Of a DNA stretch of 12,055 nucleotides, positions 5,762-12,055 are shown piece after piece. The DNA is taken from the NCBI GenBank assembly GCA_030668425.1, contig DAOUTY010000030.1, forward strand, positions 1-12,055. The letters are read 5' to 3'. Numbering within the stretch: the stretch's first letter is position 1; the number at the start of each line of letters is the position of its first letter. The position numbers and the translations under genes were made by a program. The stretch is from Chloroflexota bacterium (GTDB lineage Bacteria > Chloroflexota > Dehalococcoidia > SZUA-161). Below the pieces are notes generated by a model. The model saw nothing but the letters and a program-made list of their open reading frames with translations. It made no database searches and was not told the origin of the DNA.

Positions 5762-7777
5762 TTATTCGATCGCCTCGGCTATTATCTCGGCCAGGTCCAT
5801 GGTCTTGAGCGACGCCTCTGCCTCCAGGGCTTTGATGCCATCCTCGAACATCTGAATGCAGAAGGGGCAGGCCGAAGCTAGTACTTCAGCATTTACTTTG
5901 ATAGCCTCCTCAGCGCGCATTTGATTCATGCGCTTGCCGATCTGCTCTTCCATCCACATCCTACCGCCGCCACCACCACAGCAGAACGCTTTGCTCTTTT
6001 GATGTTCCATTTCTACTGGTGCTGTCCCTGTTACGTGTTGGAGGATTTCCCGCGGTGCCTCATATATGTCGTTGTACCTGCCGAGGTAGCAGGAATCATG
6101 ATAGGTTGTTTTCTTGTCCAGGCTCCTGGCGAGAGTAAGCTTGCCCTGTTTTAGCAAGTCGGCAATGAATTCGGTGTGGTGCCAGACCTCGAAATGCCCA
6201 CCGAATTGGGGGTACTCGTTCTTTATCGTATTGTAGCCATGGGGGCAAGCAGTAACGATCTTGGTTACCCCATAACCTTTGAGGGTTTCGATGTTTTGCT
6301 GGGCGAGCATCTGGAAGAGATATTCATTGCCAATTCTGCGAGCGGGCTCGCCACAGCAGGTTTCCTCAGTTCCCAGTATGCCAAAGTTGACACCTGCTGC
6401 CTGGAGCACCTTAGCCACAGCCTTAGCAACCTTCATGTTCCTTTCTTCCAGGGCTGCGGTACAGCCTACCCAGAAGAGCACGTCCACGTTGCTGTCATCT
6501 GAAAGTAGCTTGATATCCATGCCATCGGCCCAGTCAGTCCTTGCTGCCATGGTGCCTCGCCAGGGGTGTCCCCTCTGTTCCATGCTTCTCAGGGCTCCCA
6601 TGGCGGTCTCAGGGAACTGTGTTTGCTCGAGCACCAGATTGCGCCGCATCTCGATTATCTTATTGATAGGTTCAATGAAGACCGGGCACTGCTCCTGGCA
6701 GGCGCGGCAGGTGGTACAGGCCCAGATCTCATCCTCTGTTATGACCTCTCCAATCATCTGGTGGCCGTTATCGGGGGGGTCTTTAACAGCTACGGCGCTG
6801 AATAGACTGCCTTGCCGCTCTGTTAAGAGATTTTTCAGATCCTGCACCAATTTCTTAGGGGAAAGAGGCTTTCCGCTGAGATAGGCGGGACAGTTGTCCT
6901 GGCAACGACCGCAGCGAGTGCAGGAATCCATGTCAAGCAAGTCTTTAAAGGTGAAGTCCTGGATATTGGCGGCGCCGAAGGTTTCGGCTTCTTCTAATTC
7001 AATTGGTCTGAGCGCGCCCTTGGGCATAGTCGATCTGAAAAACGCATTAACTGGAGCGACGACCATGTGCGTTAGCTTGGGGAAATCAAGGGCTATGTAG
7101 ACAATGGTGCCGATGATTAGCAGCGAGTGGAACCACCACAGGGCCTGATACCAGCCGACCGGGTGACTGCAGGTCTCGAAGGCTTTAGCGAAGCCAAAGC
7201 CAAGGAAGGACCATTGTGCCCATGCAGAGGGAGCATCCGTAACTACGATACGAAGCCCCTCCAGTATGAACCCGGTGAGCACAATGATGAAGATTAGAAC
7301 TAGGGCAATGCCATCGGCCGGGATGTTGTCCAGTCGATCAGGTTTCTGGATATATCTCCTGATGGCAACCATAATTACGCCGATAATTAGCATTACGCCA
7401 CCGAGGTCAGCAAGGAAGGAAATGGCCAAGTAGGTATTACCATGCAGGAATTCAACGATATAGTGGCTGATAACATCCAGTGCGGTTCCAAGCAGCAGAA
7501 GCAGAGCACCGTAAAAGATTAGTGCGTGTATTATCCCGGGGTACAGATCTTTGAAGATGATCTTTCTGTGGATGATGCCATCGACAGTGGCAGCGTATAT
7601 AAAGGCCTTTGTCTTCTTCCCCAGTTCAGTGAATGTGCTGTCTGGCAGCCCCAATTTCCAGAGGCGTGAACGGCGGTAGAAACTATAGATCAGGAACGCT
7701 ACAGAGAGAACGGCCAGAATGTAGATTATCCAGCCGTACTGTATCTCGAAGAATATCTCGCGGTGGGCAATGTCCAT
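5762..7777 (-). CDS. Membrane-bound HdrD-like iron-sulfur oxidoreductase with cytochrome b domain
   Basis: This 671-residue protein probably carries electrons between a soluble donor and the membrane quinone pool. It has about five membrane segments (near 15-34, 80-100, 117-139, 156-177, 212-232) forming a NarI-like cytochrome b domain; His84, His105, His205 and His217 are possible heme ligands. Two 4Fe-4S motifs follow (C286, C289, C292, C296 and C354, C357, C360, C364), then two CCG domains: C439, C474-C475, C511 and C563, C599-C600, C637, C640. This order matches membrane ETF:menaquinone oxidoreductases of syntrophs and the HdrD/TmcB group. No ETF or acyl-CoA dehydrogenase gene lies nearby, so the partner is inferred. 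The first CCG domain ends CPHG where CPHC is expected. The ATG at 7777 follows AAGGAGGG and a good promoter. The family call is firm, the partner open. Confidence 0.9.
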   Translation of the reverse strand: MDIAHREIFFEIQYGWIIYILAVLSVAFLIYSFYRRSRLWKLGLPDSTFTELGKKTKAFIYAATVDGIIHRKIIFKDLYPGIIHALIFYGALLLLLGTALDVISHYIVEFLHGNTYLAISFLADLGGVMLIIGVIMVAIRRYIQKPDRLDNIPADGIALVLIFIIVLTGFILEGLRIVVTDAPSAWAQWSFLGFGFAKAFETCSHPVGWYQALWWFHSLLIIGTIVYIALDFPKLTHMVVAPVNAFFRSTMPKGALRPIELEEAETFGAANIQDFTFKDLLDMDSCTRCGRCQDNCPAYLSGKPLSPKKLVQDLKNLLTERQGSLFSAVAVKDPPDNGHQMIGEVITEDEIWACTTCRACQEQCPVFIEPINKIIEMRRNLVLEQTQFPETAMGALRSMEQRGHPWRGTMAARTDWADGMDIKLLSDDSNVDVLFWVGCTAALEERNMKVAKAVAKVLQAAGVNFGILGTEETCCGEPARRIGNEYLFQMLAQQNIETLKGYGVTKIVTACPHGYNTIKNEYPQFGGHFEVWHHTEFIADLLKQGKLTLARSLDKKTTYHDSCYLGRYNDIYEAPREILQHVTGTAPVEMEHQKSKAFCCGGGGGRMWMEEQIGKRMNQMRAEEAIKVNAEVLASACPFCIQMFEDGIKALEAEASLKTMDLAEIIAEAIE

Positions 7778-7802
7778 ATTCCCTCCTTAGACAGCTAGGA
7801 AA

Positions 7803-7831
7803 ATTTTAGCACAAAGTTCTAGTTATGCCAA
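7803..7831 (-). promoter_or_regulatory. Sigma70-type promoter for the iron-sulfur oxidoreductase
   Basis: On the minus strand TTGGCA (7831-7826) is 17 bases from TAAAAT (7808-7803). Both match the consensus at five of six positions, and TGC just before the -10 makes it an extended -10. Transcription would start near 7796, giving a leader of about 20 bases that contains the ribosome site AAGGAGGG. It is one of the best promoter matches in the window. Confidence 0.65.
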
Positions 7832-7872
7832 TACCCAATCGTATAGTTAGGTGCTACAGAGATATCGTATGC

Positions 7873-7901
7873 TTGCGCCACTAATACTTTGTTGTTACAA
7901 T
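7873..7901 (+). promoter_or_regulatory. Sigma70-type promoter for the PlsY-like gene
   Basis: TTGCGC (7873-7878) is separated by 17 bases from TACAAT (7896-7901), the latter matching at five of six positions and the former only in its TTG. An 8-base palindrome ACAATTGT (7897-7904) overlaps the -10 and could be an operator half or chance. The start of transcription would be near 7908, about 50 bases before the ATG at 7959. Confidence 0.45.
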
Positions 7902-7958
7902 TGTGCGCGATGAGCGGCGGTGTGATTGCCCTAGCCTTTTACAGCGAGGAAGATAGCG

Positions 7959-8642
7959 ATGTGGGATGAACTGGTGTTGATTCTGGGGTCCTATCTCCTG
8001 GGCTCTTTACCATTTATGTACATCATGGGCAGGCTTAAGGGAGTCGATCTCAGAGAGCACGAGGACATGCACATCGCACTTTGGCGCAATGTGGGGCGTA
8101 TGCAGGGTTTATTGGGGGTGTTTTTGGATTTCGCCAAGGGGGCCATAGTCGTAGTTGCTGCCCGATCGGCGGGCTTTGAACCTGGATGGGTCGCTTTTGC
8201 TGGAGTGGCGGCAGTGGCGGGACAGATGTGGCCTGTCTTTATGAAGTTTGATGGAGAAAAGGGCAACAGCATAGGTCTGGCCATGTCCGCTACGCTGGCC
8301 ACAAAAGCCTCGCTCATCGCCATGGTGGTGATGGCGACAGGATTATTGATCAGAACAATCCCCAGGTTAAGACAGCCGAACCAGTCGGCGAGCGAAAGGC
8401 TGAAGTTTGGCGGTCCTCCGAGCAATAGTTTGCCAGTAGGAATGGCTGTAGGTTTTGCCGTGCTGCCTCCGGCTGCCTGGGTTATGGGGCAGCCCTGGGA
8501 AGTGATTGTAGCACTTGCGGGACTTTTCGTCCTGATCATGGTGAGAAGGGCGACAGCCGGTATCAGCGAAGACCTGCGGCAGCCTTCGGGTAAAAGAAGC
8601 ATGCTACTGAATCGCCTCCTCTATGACAGGAGAGAACTCTAG
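7959..8642 (+). CDS. plsY: PlsY-like membrane acyltransferase with degenerate motifs
   Basis: PlsY transfers an acyl group from acyl-phosphate to glycerol-3-phosphate, the first step of bacterial phospholipid synthesis. The 227-residue protein is slightly longer than typical PlsY (about 190-210) and shows its pattern of five hydrophobic segments, the opening GSYLLGSLPFMYIMGRL (10-26), FLDFAKGAIVVV (55-66) and GQMWPVFMKFDGEKGNSIG (88-106). The conserved motifs are altered. The usual GSxNxGATN loop is replaced by a stretch around REHEDMHIALWRNVG (32-46), GHxWP has become GQMWP, GGKG has become GEKG, and the C-terminal RHxxNIxRL is replaced by GKRSMLLNRLL. Family membership is clear; activity is doubtful, and it could be a paralogue with another substrate. 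A purine-rich site (GAGGAAG) precedes the ATG, and a promoter is seen at 7873-7901. It may be co-transcribed with the kinase 89 bases downstream. Confidence 0.7.
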   Translation: MWDELVLILGSYLLGSLPFMYIMGRLKGVDLREHEDMHIALWRNVGRMQGLLGVFLDFAKGAIVVVAARSAGFEPGWVAFAGVAAVAGQMWPVFMKFDGEKGNSIGLAMSATLATKASLIAMVVMATGLLIRTIPRLRQPNQSASERLKFGGPPSNSLPVGMAVGFAVLPPAAWVMGQPWEVIVALAGLFVLIMVRRATAGISEDLRQPSGKRSMLLNRLLYDRREL

Positions 8643-8731
8643 TCGGAGATTACTCCTCAGCAAGGCGTGGTTGTTGGGCATTTCCTTCGCCAGTTACCCT
8701 TTTCGGATTCGCACTGGGGAGGTAACATCGG

Positions 8732-9322
8732 ATGATGGGCGCAGAGACAGTTGTCGCCGATGTGCAAAAGCTGAAGCAGGGGCTAGGGGAACTTCCCGAA
8801 CCCGTGGCGAATCCGGTGTTTGTAATTGTCAGCGGCTTGCCGGGGACAGGCAAATCTCACTTCAGCCGCAAGTTAGCGGAGCAGCTACCTAGCGTTATCC
8901 TGGAGAGCGACACACTGCGCAAGAGGCTGTACCCCTCTCCAACCTACAGCGCGCAGGAAAGCCATCGCCTTTTCAATGCGTGCCATCGTCTTATTGAAGA
9001 GCTCCTGGACAGCGGGATTACGGCAATCCTGGATGCTACGAACCTGGTGGAGCAGCATCGAGAGCGCCTGTACCTCATTTCGCAGCGCCTTAAGGTGAAG
9101 CAAATAATTGTCAGGGTAGAAGCTCCTCGGAATTTGGTACTTAAACGCTTGCAGGGCCGATCTCGAGGCATTGATCGCGGAGACAATTCAGATGCTGACT
9201 CCGGTGTTTATCAGAGGATGAGGGCTAGGGCGGAGAGGATTCGCCGTAACCACTTTGTTGTCGATACCTCCAGGGATATCACACCAGTAGTCGACAAGAT
9301 AGTACGCGCGGCCAGACGGTGA
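8732..9322 (+). CDS. Small P-loop kinase (AAA_33 / predicted kinase family)
   Basis: This 196-residue soluble protein binds ATP through the Walker A motif GLPGTGKS (35-42). LESDTLRKRLY (57-67) carries the Asp that in this family acts at the phosphoryl-transfer site, and ILDATNL (99-105) is the Walker B-like strand typical of the AAA_33/COG0645 kinases, relatives of zeta-toxin and polynucleotide kinases. A basic stretch (KRLQGRSRGIDRGD) fits the lid, and the protein ends in HFVVDTSRD followed by a helix. The substrate is unknown; relatives phosphorylate sugars, nucleotides or RNA ends. GGGGAGGT (8716-8723) lies eight bases before the first of two tandem ATG codons, favouring 8732. The 89-base gap upstream holds no convincing promoter, so read-through from the PlsY-like gene is likely. 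No antitoxin-like gene adjoins it, which argues against a toxin. Confidence 0.8.
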   Translation: MMGAETVVADVQKLKQGLGELPEPVANPVFVIVSGLPGTGKSHFSRKLAEQLPSVILESDTLRKRLYPSPTYSAQESHRLFNACHRLIEELLDSGITAILDATNLVEQHRERLYLISQRLKVKQIIVRVEAPRNLVLKRLQGRSRGIDRGDNSDADSGVYQRMRARAERIRRNHFVVDTSRDITPVVDKIVRAARR

Positions 9323-9392
9323 AGACTTAACCGGAGATTTCCTCCCCCCTGTCTCTTTTGGCCGGACGTTTTCCCTCTCGTTGCGAGTTCGA

Positions 9393-9421
9393 TTGCCCCT
9401 CTGTTTCTTCTGTGCTATAGT
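9393..9421 (+). promoter_or_regulatory. Sigma70-type promoter for prs-secA
   Basis: TTGCCC (9393-9398) is 17 bases from TATAGT (9416-9421), with TGC ahead of the -10 forming an extended -10. Transcription would begin near 9428, about 30 bases before the TTG start. The rest of the 137-base gap (9323-9459) is pyrimidine-rich on the plus strand; I see no riboswitch fold in it. Confidence 0.6.
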
Positions 9422-9459
9422 TAGGAAAAAGGCCAGTATTACTTGTAAGGGGGGCGAAA

Positions 9460-10401
9460 TTGTACGAAGAGTTAAAGGTTTTCAGTGGCAATGCTCATCC
9501 TGAGTTAGCGCGAGAGATTTGCGAATATCTGGGTATACCTTTAGGCGAAATGAAGGTGTTCCAATTCAGCAATGAAAACATCTTCGTTCAGGTCCTGGAG
9601 AACGTGCGACAGCGCGATGTTTTCGTTGTTCAGCCCATCTGCTCGCCGGTGAACAAGAGCCTTATGGAGCTCCTGATAATAATCGATGCCATGAAACGTG
9701 CTTCGGCGGGGAGAATCACGGCGGTAATGCCCTACTATGGGTACAGCCGCACCGATAAAAAAGACCAGCCACGAGTTCCGATAACGGCGCGGCTGGTGGC
9801 TGATTTGATCACTGTAGCTGGAGCTAATCGTGTGCTCACCGTGGACCTCCATGCGGGGCAAATCCAGGGCTTTTTCAATATTCCTGTTGATGAGTTGACC
9901 GCTCTCTATAGCCTGAGCGGCTATATTGAGGAAAAGGAACTGGGTGATTTCGTGGTAGTTGCTACCGATGTAGGGATTACCAAGCGTGCCCGTGACATTG
10001 CAGCAAGACTCGATGTCCCCCTGGCCATTATTGAGAAACGCAGGGTAGGAAATGCCGACAAGTCCGAGACCTTGACTGTGATCGGCGATGTCAAGGGCAG
10101 GCGAGCTGTTCTTGTGGACGATGAGGTGGATACCGGCGGATCGCTGGCAAACGCAGCTGATGCGTTAGTCGAGCATGGCGCCACCGAGATCTATGCCTGC
10201 TGCACTCATCCGATACTTTCCAACTCAGGTGTGGAGCGTGTAGCCTCAAGCCTGCTTAAGGAATTGGTGGTTACTGACACAGTGCCTGTGCCTGACGAGA
10301 AAAAGATAGAAAAGATGACAGTACTCTCAATGGCGTCTCTAATTGGTGAGGGGATTCATCGCATCCACGCCGGCATGTCAGTGGGCGCGATGTTCCAGTA
10401 A
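9460..10401 (+). CDS. prs: Ribose-phosphate pyrophosphokinase (PRPP synthetase)
   Basis: The enzyme transfers pyrophosphate from ATP to ribose-5-phosphate, making PRPP for purine, pyrimidine, histidine and tryptophan synthesis in the cytosol. Its 313 residues are the usual length. Visible motifs are DVFVVQ (53-58, ATP site), MPYYGYSRTDKKDQPRVPIT (90-109), DLHAGQIQGFF (129-139), the catalytic lysine-arginine region EKRR (192-195) and the PRPP loop VDDEVDTGGS (219-228). Some normally fixed residues differ: VDDMIDTGGT is typical for the loop, DKRR for the catalytic strand, and SPDxGGVVRA for the segment that here reads ATDVGITKRA. The start is TTG, supported by AAGGGGGG about six bases upstream and by an N-terminus (MYEELKVFSGNAHPELA) matching family length. 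secA follows after nine bases. Confidence 0.95.
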   Translation: MYEELKVFSGNAHPELAREICEYLGIPLGEMKVFQFSNENIFVQVLENVRQRDVFVVQPICSPVNKSLMELLIIIDAMKRASAGRITAVMPYYGYSRTDKKDQPRVPITARLVADLITVAGANRVLTVDLHAGQIQGFFNIPVDELTALYSLSGYIEEKELGDFVVVATDVGITKRARDIAARLDVPLAIIEKRRVGNADKSETLTVIGDVKGRRAVLVDDEVDTGGSLANAADALVEHGATEIYACCTHPILSNSGVERVASSLLKELVVTDTVPVPDEKKIEKMTVLSMASLIGEGIHRIHAGMSVGAMFQ

Positions 10402-10410
10402 AGGGGAGGC

Positions 10411-12055
10411 ATGTTCAAGCGCCTGACCAGAATTATGGGCGATTCAAATGAGCGTGAGCTCAAGCGCCTCCAACCTATAGTCGAAACAATCAACGTTCTT
10501 GAGCCTGATTTCGAGCGACTCAGCGATGATGAGTTGCGGGAGAAGACTTCTGAATTCAAGGGTCGACTGGAAAATGGCGAATCTCTTGACGACCTCTTGC
10601 CCGAGGTCTTCGCTGCTGTTCGTGAGGCCGCCAAGCGCAAAATAGGGCAGCGGCATTTCGATGTTCAGTTGATTGGCGGGATGGTTCTCCACAGGGGCGT
10701 GATAGCTGAGATGAAGACCGGCGAGGGCAAGACGCTGGTTGCTACCCTGCCCGTGACCTTGAACGCGCTGACGGGAAATGGTGTACACGTCATTACCGTA
10801 AATGACTACCTGGCCAAGCGTGATACCCAGTGGATGGGGCCTATTTACCATGCTCTGGGCATAAGTGTGGCGAGTATCCAGCATGAAGGCGCGTTCCTGT
10901 TCGACGTTGATCACGAGTCAGACGACCCAGGGCTGGAACACCTGCGCCCGATTACCCGCCGGCAGGCTTACGAAGCCGATGTAACCTACGGCACAAACAA
11001 TGAGTTCGGCTTCGACTACCTCAGGGACAATATGGTGGTCGATCTCGCTCAGTGCGTGCAGCGGGGGCTCAATTATGCCATTGTTGACGAGGTGGACAAT
11101 ATTCTCATCGATGAGGCGCGTACCCCGCTCATCATCAGCGGTGCTGCCGAGGAAGCAGCAGATAACTATAAAACTTTCGCCAGGCTGGTCCCCAGGCTGC
11201 GTCCGGAAGAAGACTATGTTATCGAGGAGCGCACCCGCGCTGTAAACCTGACCGAGGACGCGGTTGCCAAGATGGAACGGTGGCTGGGTCTGCCCAACCT
11301 CTATGACAATGCCAATTACGCCCTTACCCACTATTTGGATAATGCTCTAAGGGCGCAGGTCCTGTATAAAAGGGACCGCGACTACGTGGTTAAGGACGGC
11401 GAGGTGGTAATCGTAGATGAGTTTACAGGACGTATGATGTTGGGCCGGCGTTACTCTGAGGGATTGCACCAGGCTATTGAGGCTAAGGAAGGGGTGAAGA
11501 TTCAGCGCGAGAGTATAACCATGGCCGCCATCACCTTCCAGAACTACTTTCGAATGTATGAGAAGCTAGCGGGCATGACGGGCACCGCAGTTACGGAGGC
11601 GGAGGAGTTTGACAAGATATATAAGCTTGATGTGGTGATCATTCCTACGAACAGGCCGTTGATTCGCGAAGAGTATCGGGACCAAATATACAAAAACGAG
11701 GAGGCCAAGTTCCGGGCGGTGGTCAAGGAGATAGAGGAATTGCACAATCAGGGCCGATCTGTGCTGGTAGGGACGGTATCTATCGAGAAATCGGAATACC
11801 TCAGCGAGCTTCTGCAGAAGAGGGGCATTCCCCAGCAGGTTCTCAACGCCAAGCAGCATGAGAAGGAGGCGGGTGTTGTCGCTCAGGCGGGGCGATCAGG
11901 GGCTGTTACCATCGCTACTAACATGGCGGGGCGTGGTGTCGATATTATCCTTGGTGGCAAACCTGATGGAAGGGATCCCGACGACTGGCAGGATGAGCAC
12001 AAAAAAGTGGTTGATGCGGGTGGGCTGCACATTATCGGTACCGAGCGACACGATG
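10411..12055 (+). CDS. secA: Preprotein translocase ATPase SecA (5' part, runs off the window)
   Basis: SecA is the motor that drives unfolded preproteins through SecYEG using ATP. The window holds the first 548 codons, through GTERHD; the helical scaffold, wing and C-terminal linker lie beyond the edge. Visible are Walker A MKTGEGKT (101-108), VNDYLAKRD (130-138), GTNNEFGFDYLRDNM (194-208), Walker B AIVDEVD (223-229) followed by ILIDEARTPLIISG, VDEFTGRMMLGRRYSEGLHQ (335-354), MTGTAVTEAEEF (399-410) and ATNMAGRGVDIILGG (512-526). An acidic insertion at about 155-180 (AFLFDVDHESDDPGLEHLRP) is of the kind I know from Chloroflexota SecA. The ATG follows AAGGGGAGGC, which begins at the last base of the prs stop codon, so translation of prs and secA is probably coupled. 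Confidence 0.97.
   Translation, partial: MFKRLTRIMGDSNERELKRLQPIVETINVLEPDFERLSDDELREKTSEFKGRLENGESLDDLLPEVFAAVREAAKRKIGQRHFDVQLIGGMVLHRGVIAEMKTGEGKTLVATLPVTLNALTGNGVHVITVNDYLAKRDTQWMGPIYHALGISVASIQHEGAFLFDVDHESDDPGLEHLRPITRRQAYEADVTYGTNNEFGFDYLRDNMVVDLAQCVQRGLNYAIVDEVDNILIDEARTPLIISGAAEEAADNYKTFARLVPRLRPEEDYVIEERTRAVNLTEDAVAKMERWLGLPNLYDNANYALTHYLDNALRAQVLYKRDRDYVVKDGEVVIVDEFTGRMMLGRRYSEGLHQAIEAKEGVKIQRESITMAAITFQNYFRMYEKLAGMTGTAVTEAEEFDKIYKLDVVIIPTNRPLIREEYRDQIYKNEEAKFRAVVKEIEELHNQGRSVLVGTVSIEKSEYLSELLQKRGIPQQVLNAKQHEKEAGVVAQAGRSGAVTIATNMAGRGVDIILGGKPDGRDPDDWQDEHKKVVDAGGLHIIGTERHD

Noticed and set aside
5921..6884. Plus-strand open frames within the oxidoreductase gene
   Set aside because: The minus-strand frame carries all cysteine motifs and membrane segments; the plus-strand frames have no domain features.
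7991..8602. Minus-strand 203-residue frame opposite the PlsY-like gene
   Set aside because: It is a shadow of the real gene, low in recognisable features, and has no promoter or ribosome site at its start.
8643..8731. Promoter or terminator between the PlsY-like gene and the kinase
   Set aside because: Only a 4-base stem (GGAG-ATTA-CTCC) and weak hexamers are present, too little to call.
9323..9459. Riboswitch or attenuator ahead of prs
   Set aside because: The gap is pyrimidine-rich with only a 4-base stem (CTCG-TTG-CGAG), lying upstream of the predicted promoter; there is no conserved aptamer pattern.
10444..11859. Minus-strand frames opposite secA
   Set aside because: The plus strand encodes an uninterrupted SecA with all motifs; the antisense frames are by-products.

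Overview
The window most resembles a stretch of chromosome from a Chloroflexota bacterium, probably class Dehalococcoidia, with a GC content near 50-55% by eye. The reasons are a SecA with an acidic insertion ending in LRPITRRQAYEAD ahead of its GTNNEFGFDYLRDNM motif, an anaerobe-type membrane HdrD-like iron-sulfur oxidoreductase, and an N-terminal DivIVA-like motif (FKVVKEGLDEAQVAAFV) of a kind I associate with that group. The assignment comes from remembered family features, not a search. There are no rRNA or tRNA genes, CRISPR arrays, transposases or phage genes.

Layout. Positions 41-3855, minus strand: one very large gene for a 1245-residue protein, followed downstream by a perfect 10-bp stem hairpin. 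The protein has a short DivIVA-like N-terminus, 40 tandem 26-residue helical repeats (one of them a 15-residue unit) and a small globular C-terminal domain. This is the most unusual object in the window. Positions 3856-4126: a divergent intergenic region with a good minus-strand promoter. Positions 4127-5727, plus strand: a class I SAM-dependent methyltransferase overlapping a family 2 glycosyltransferase by 34 bases, a small surface-glycan type pair. A perfect hairpin sits in the last codons of the glycosyltransferase, between it and the convergent next gene. Positions 5762-7777, minus strand: a membrane-anchored respiratory iron-sulfur oxidoreductase with a NarI-like cytochrome b domain, two 4Fe-4S motifs and two CCG domains. 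Positions 7778-7958: a divergent promoter region with a candidate sigma70-type promoter on each strand. Positions 7959-12055, plus strand: a PlsY-like membrane protein with degenerate motifs, a small P-loop kinase, ribose-phosphate pyrophosphokinase (prs, TTG start, own promoter) and the first 548 codons of secA, which runs off the window.

How the genes fit together. The right half is mostly housekeeping: phospholipid synthesis (if the PlsY-like protein is active), PRPP supply and protein export, with prs and secA separated by only 9 bases and so very likely co-transcribed. The oxidoreductase would feed electrons from a soluble carrier such as ETF into the quinone pool. The left half is accessory: envelope glycan modification next to a giant repeat protein that may act as a long scaffold at the membrane or cell pole. 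Its N-terminal motif suggests membrane or pole targeting, its 78-bp DNA repeats show nested segmental duplication, and its start codon and promoter can be placed from the sequence. Three other proteins carry changes at residues usually conserved in their families (the PlsY-like protein, the first CCG domain of the oxidoreductase, and the PRPP-binding loop of Prs).
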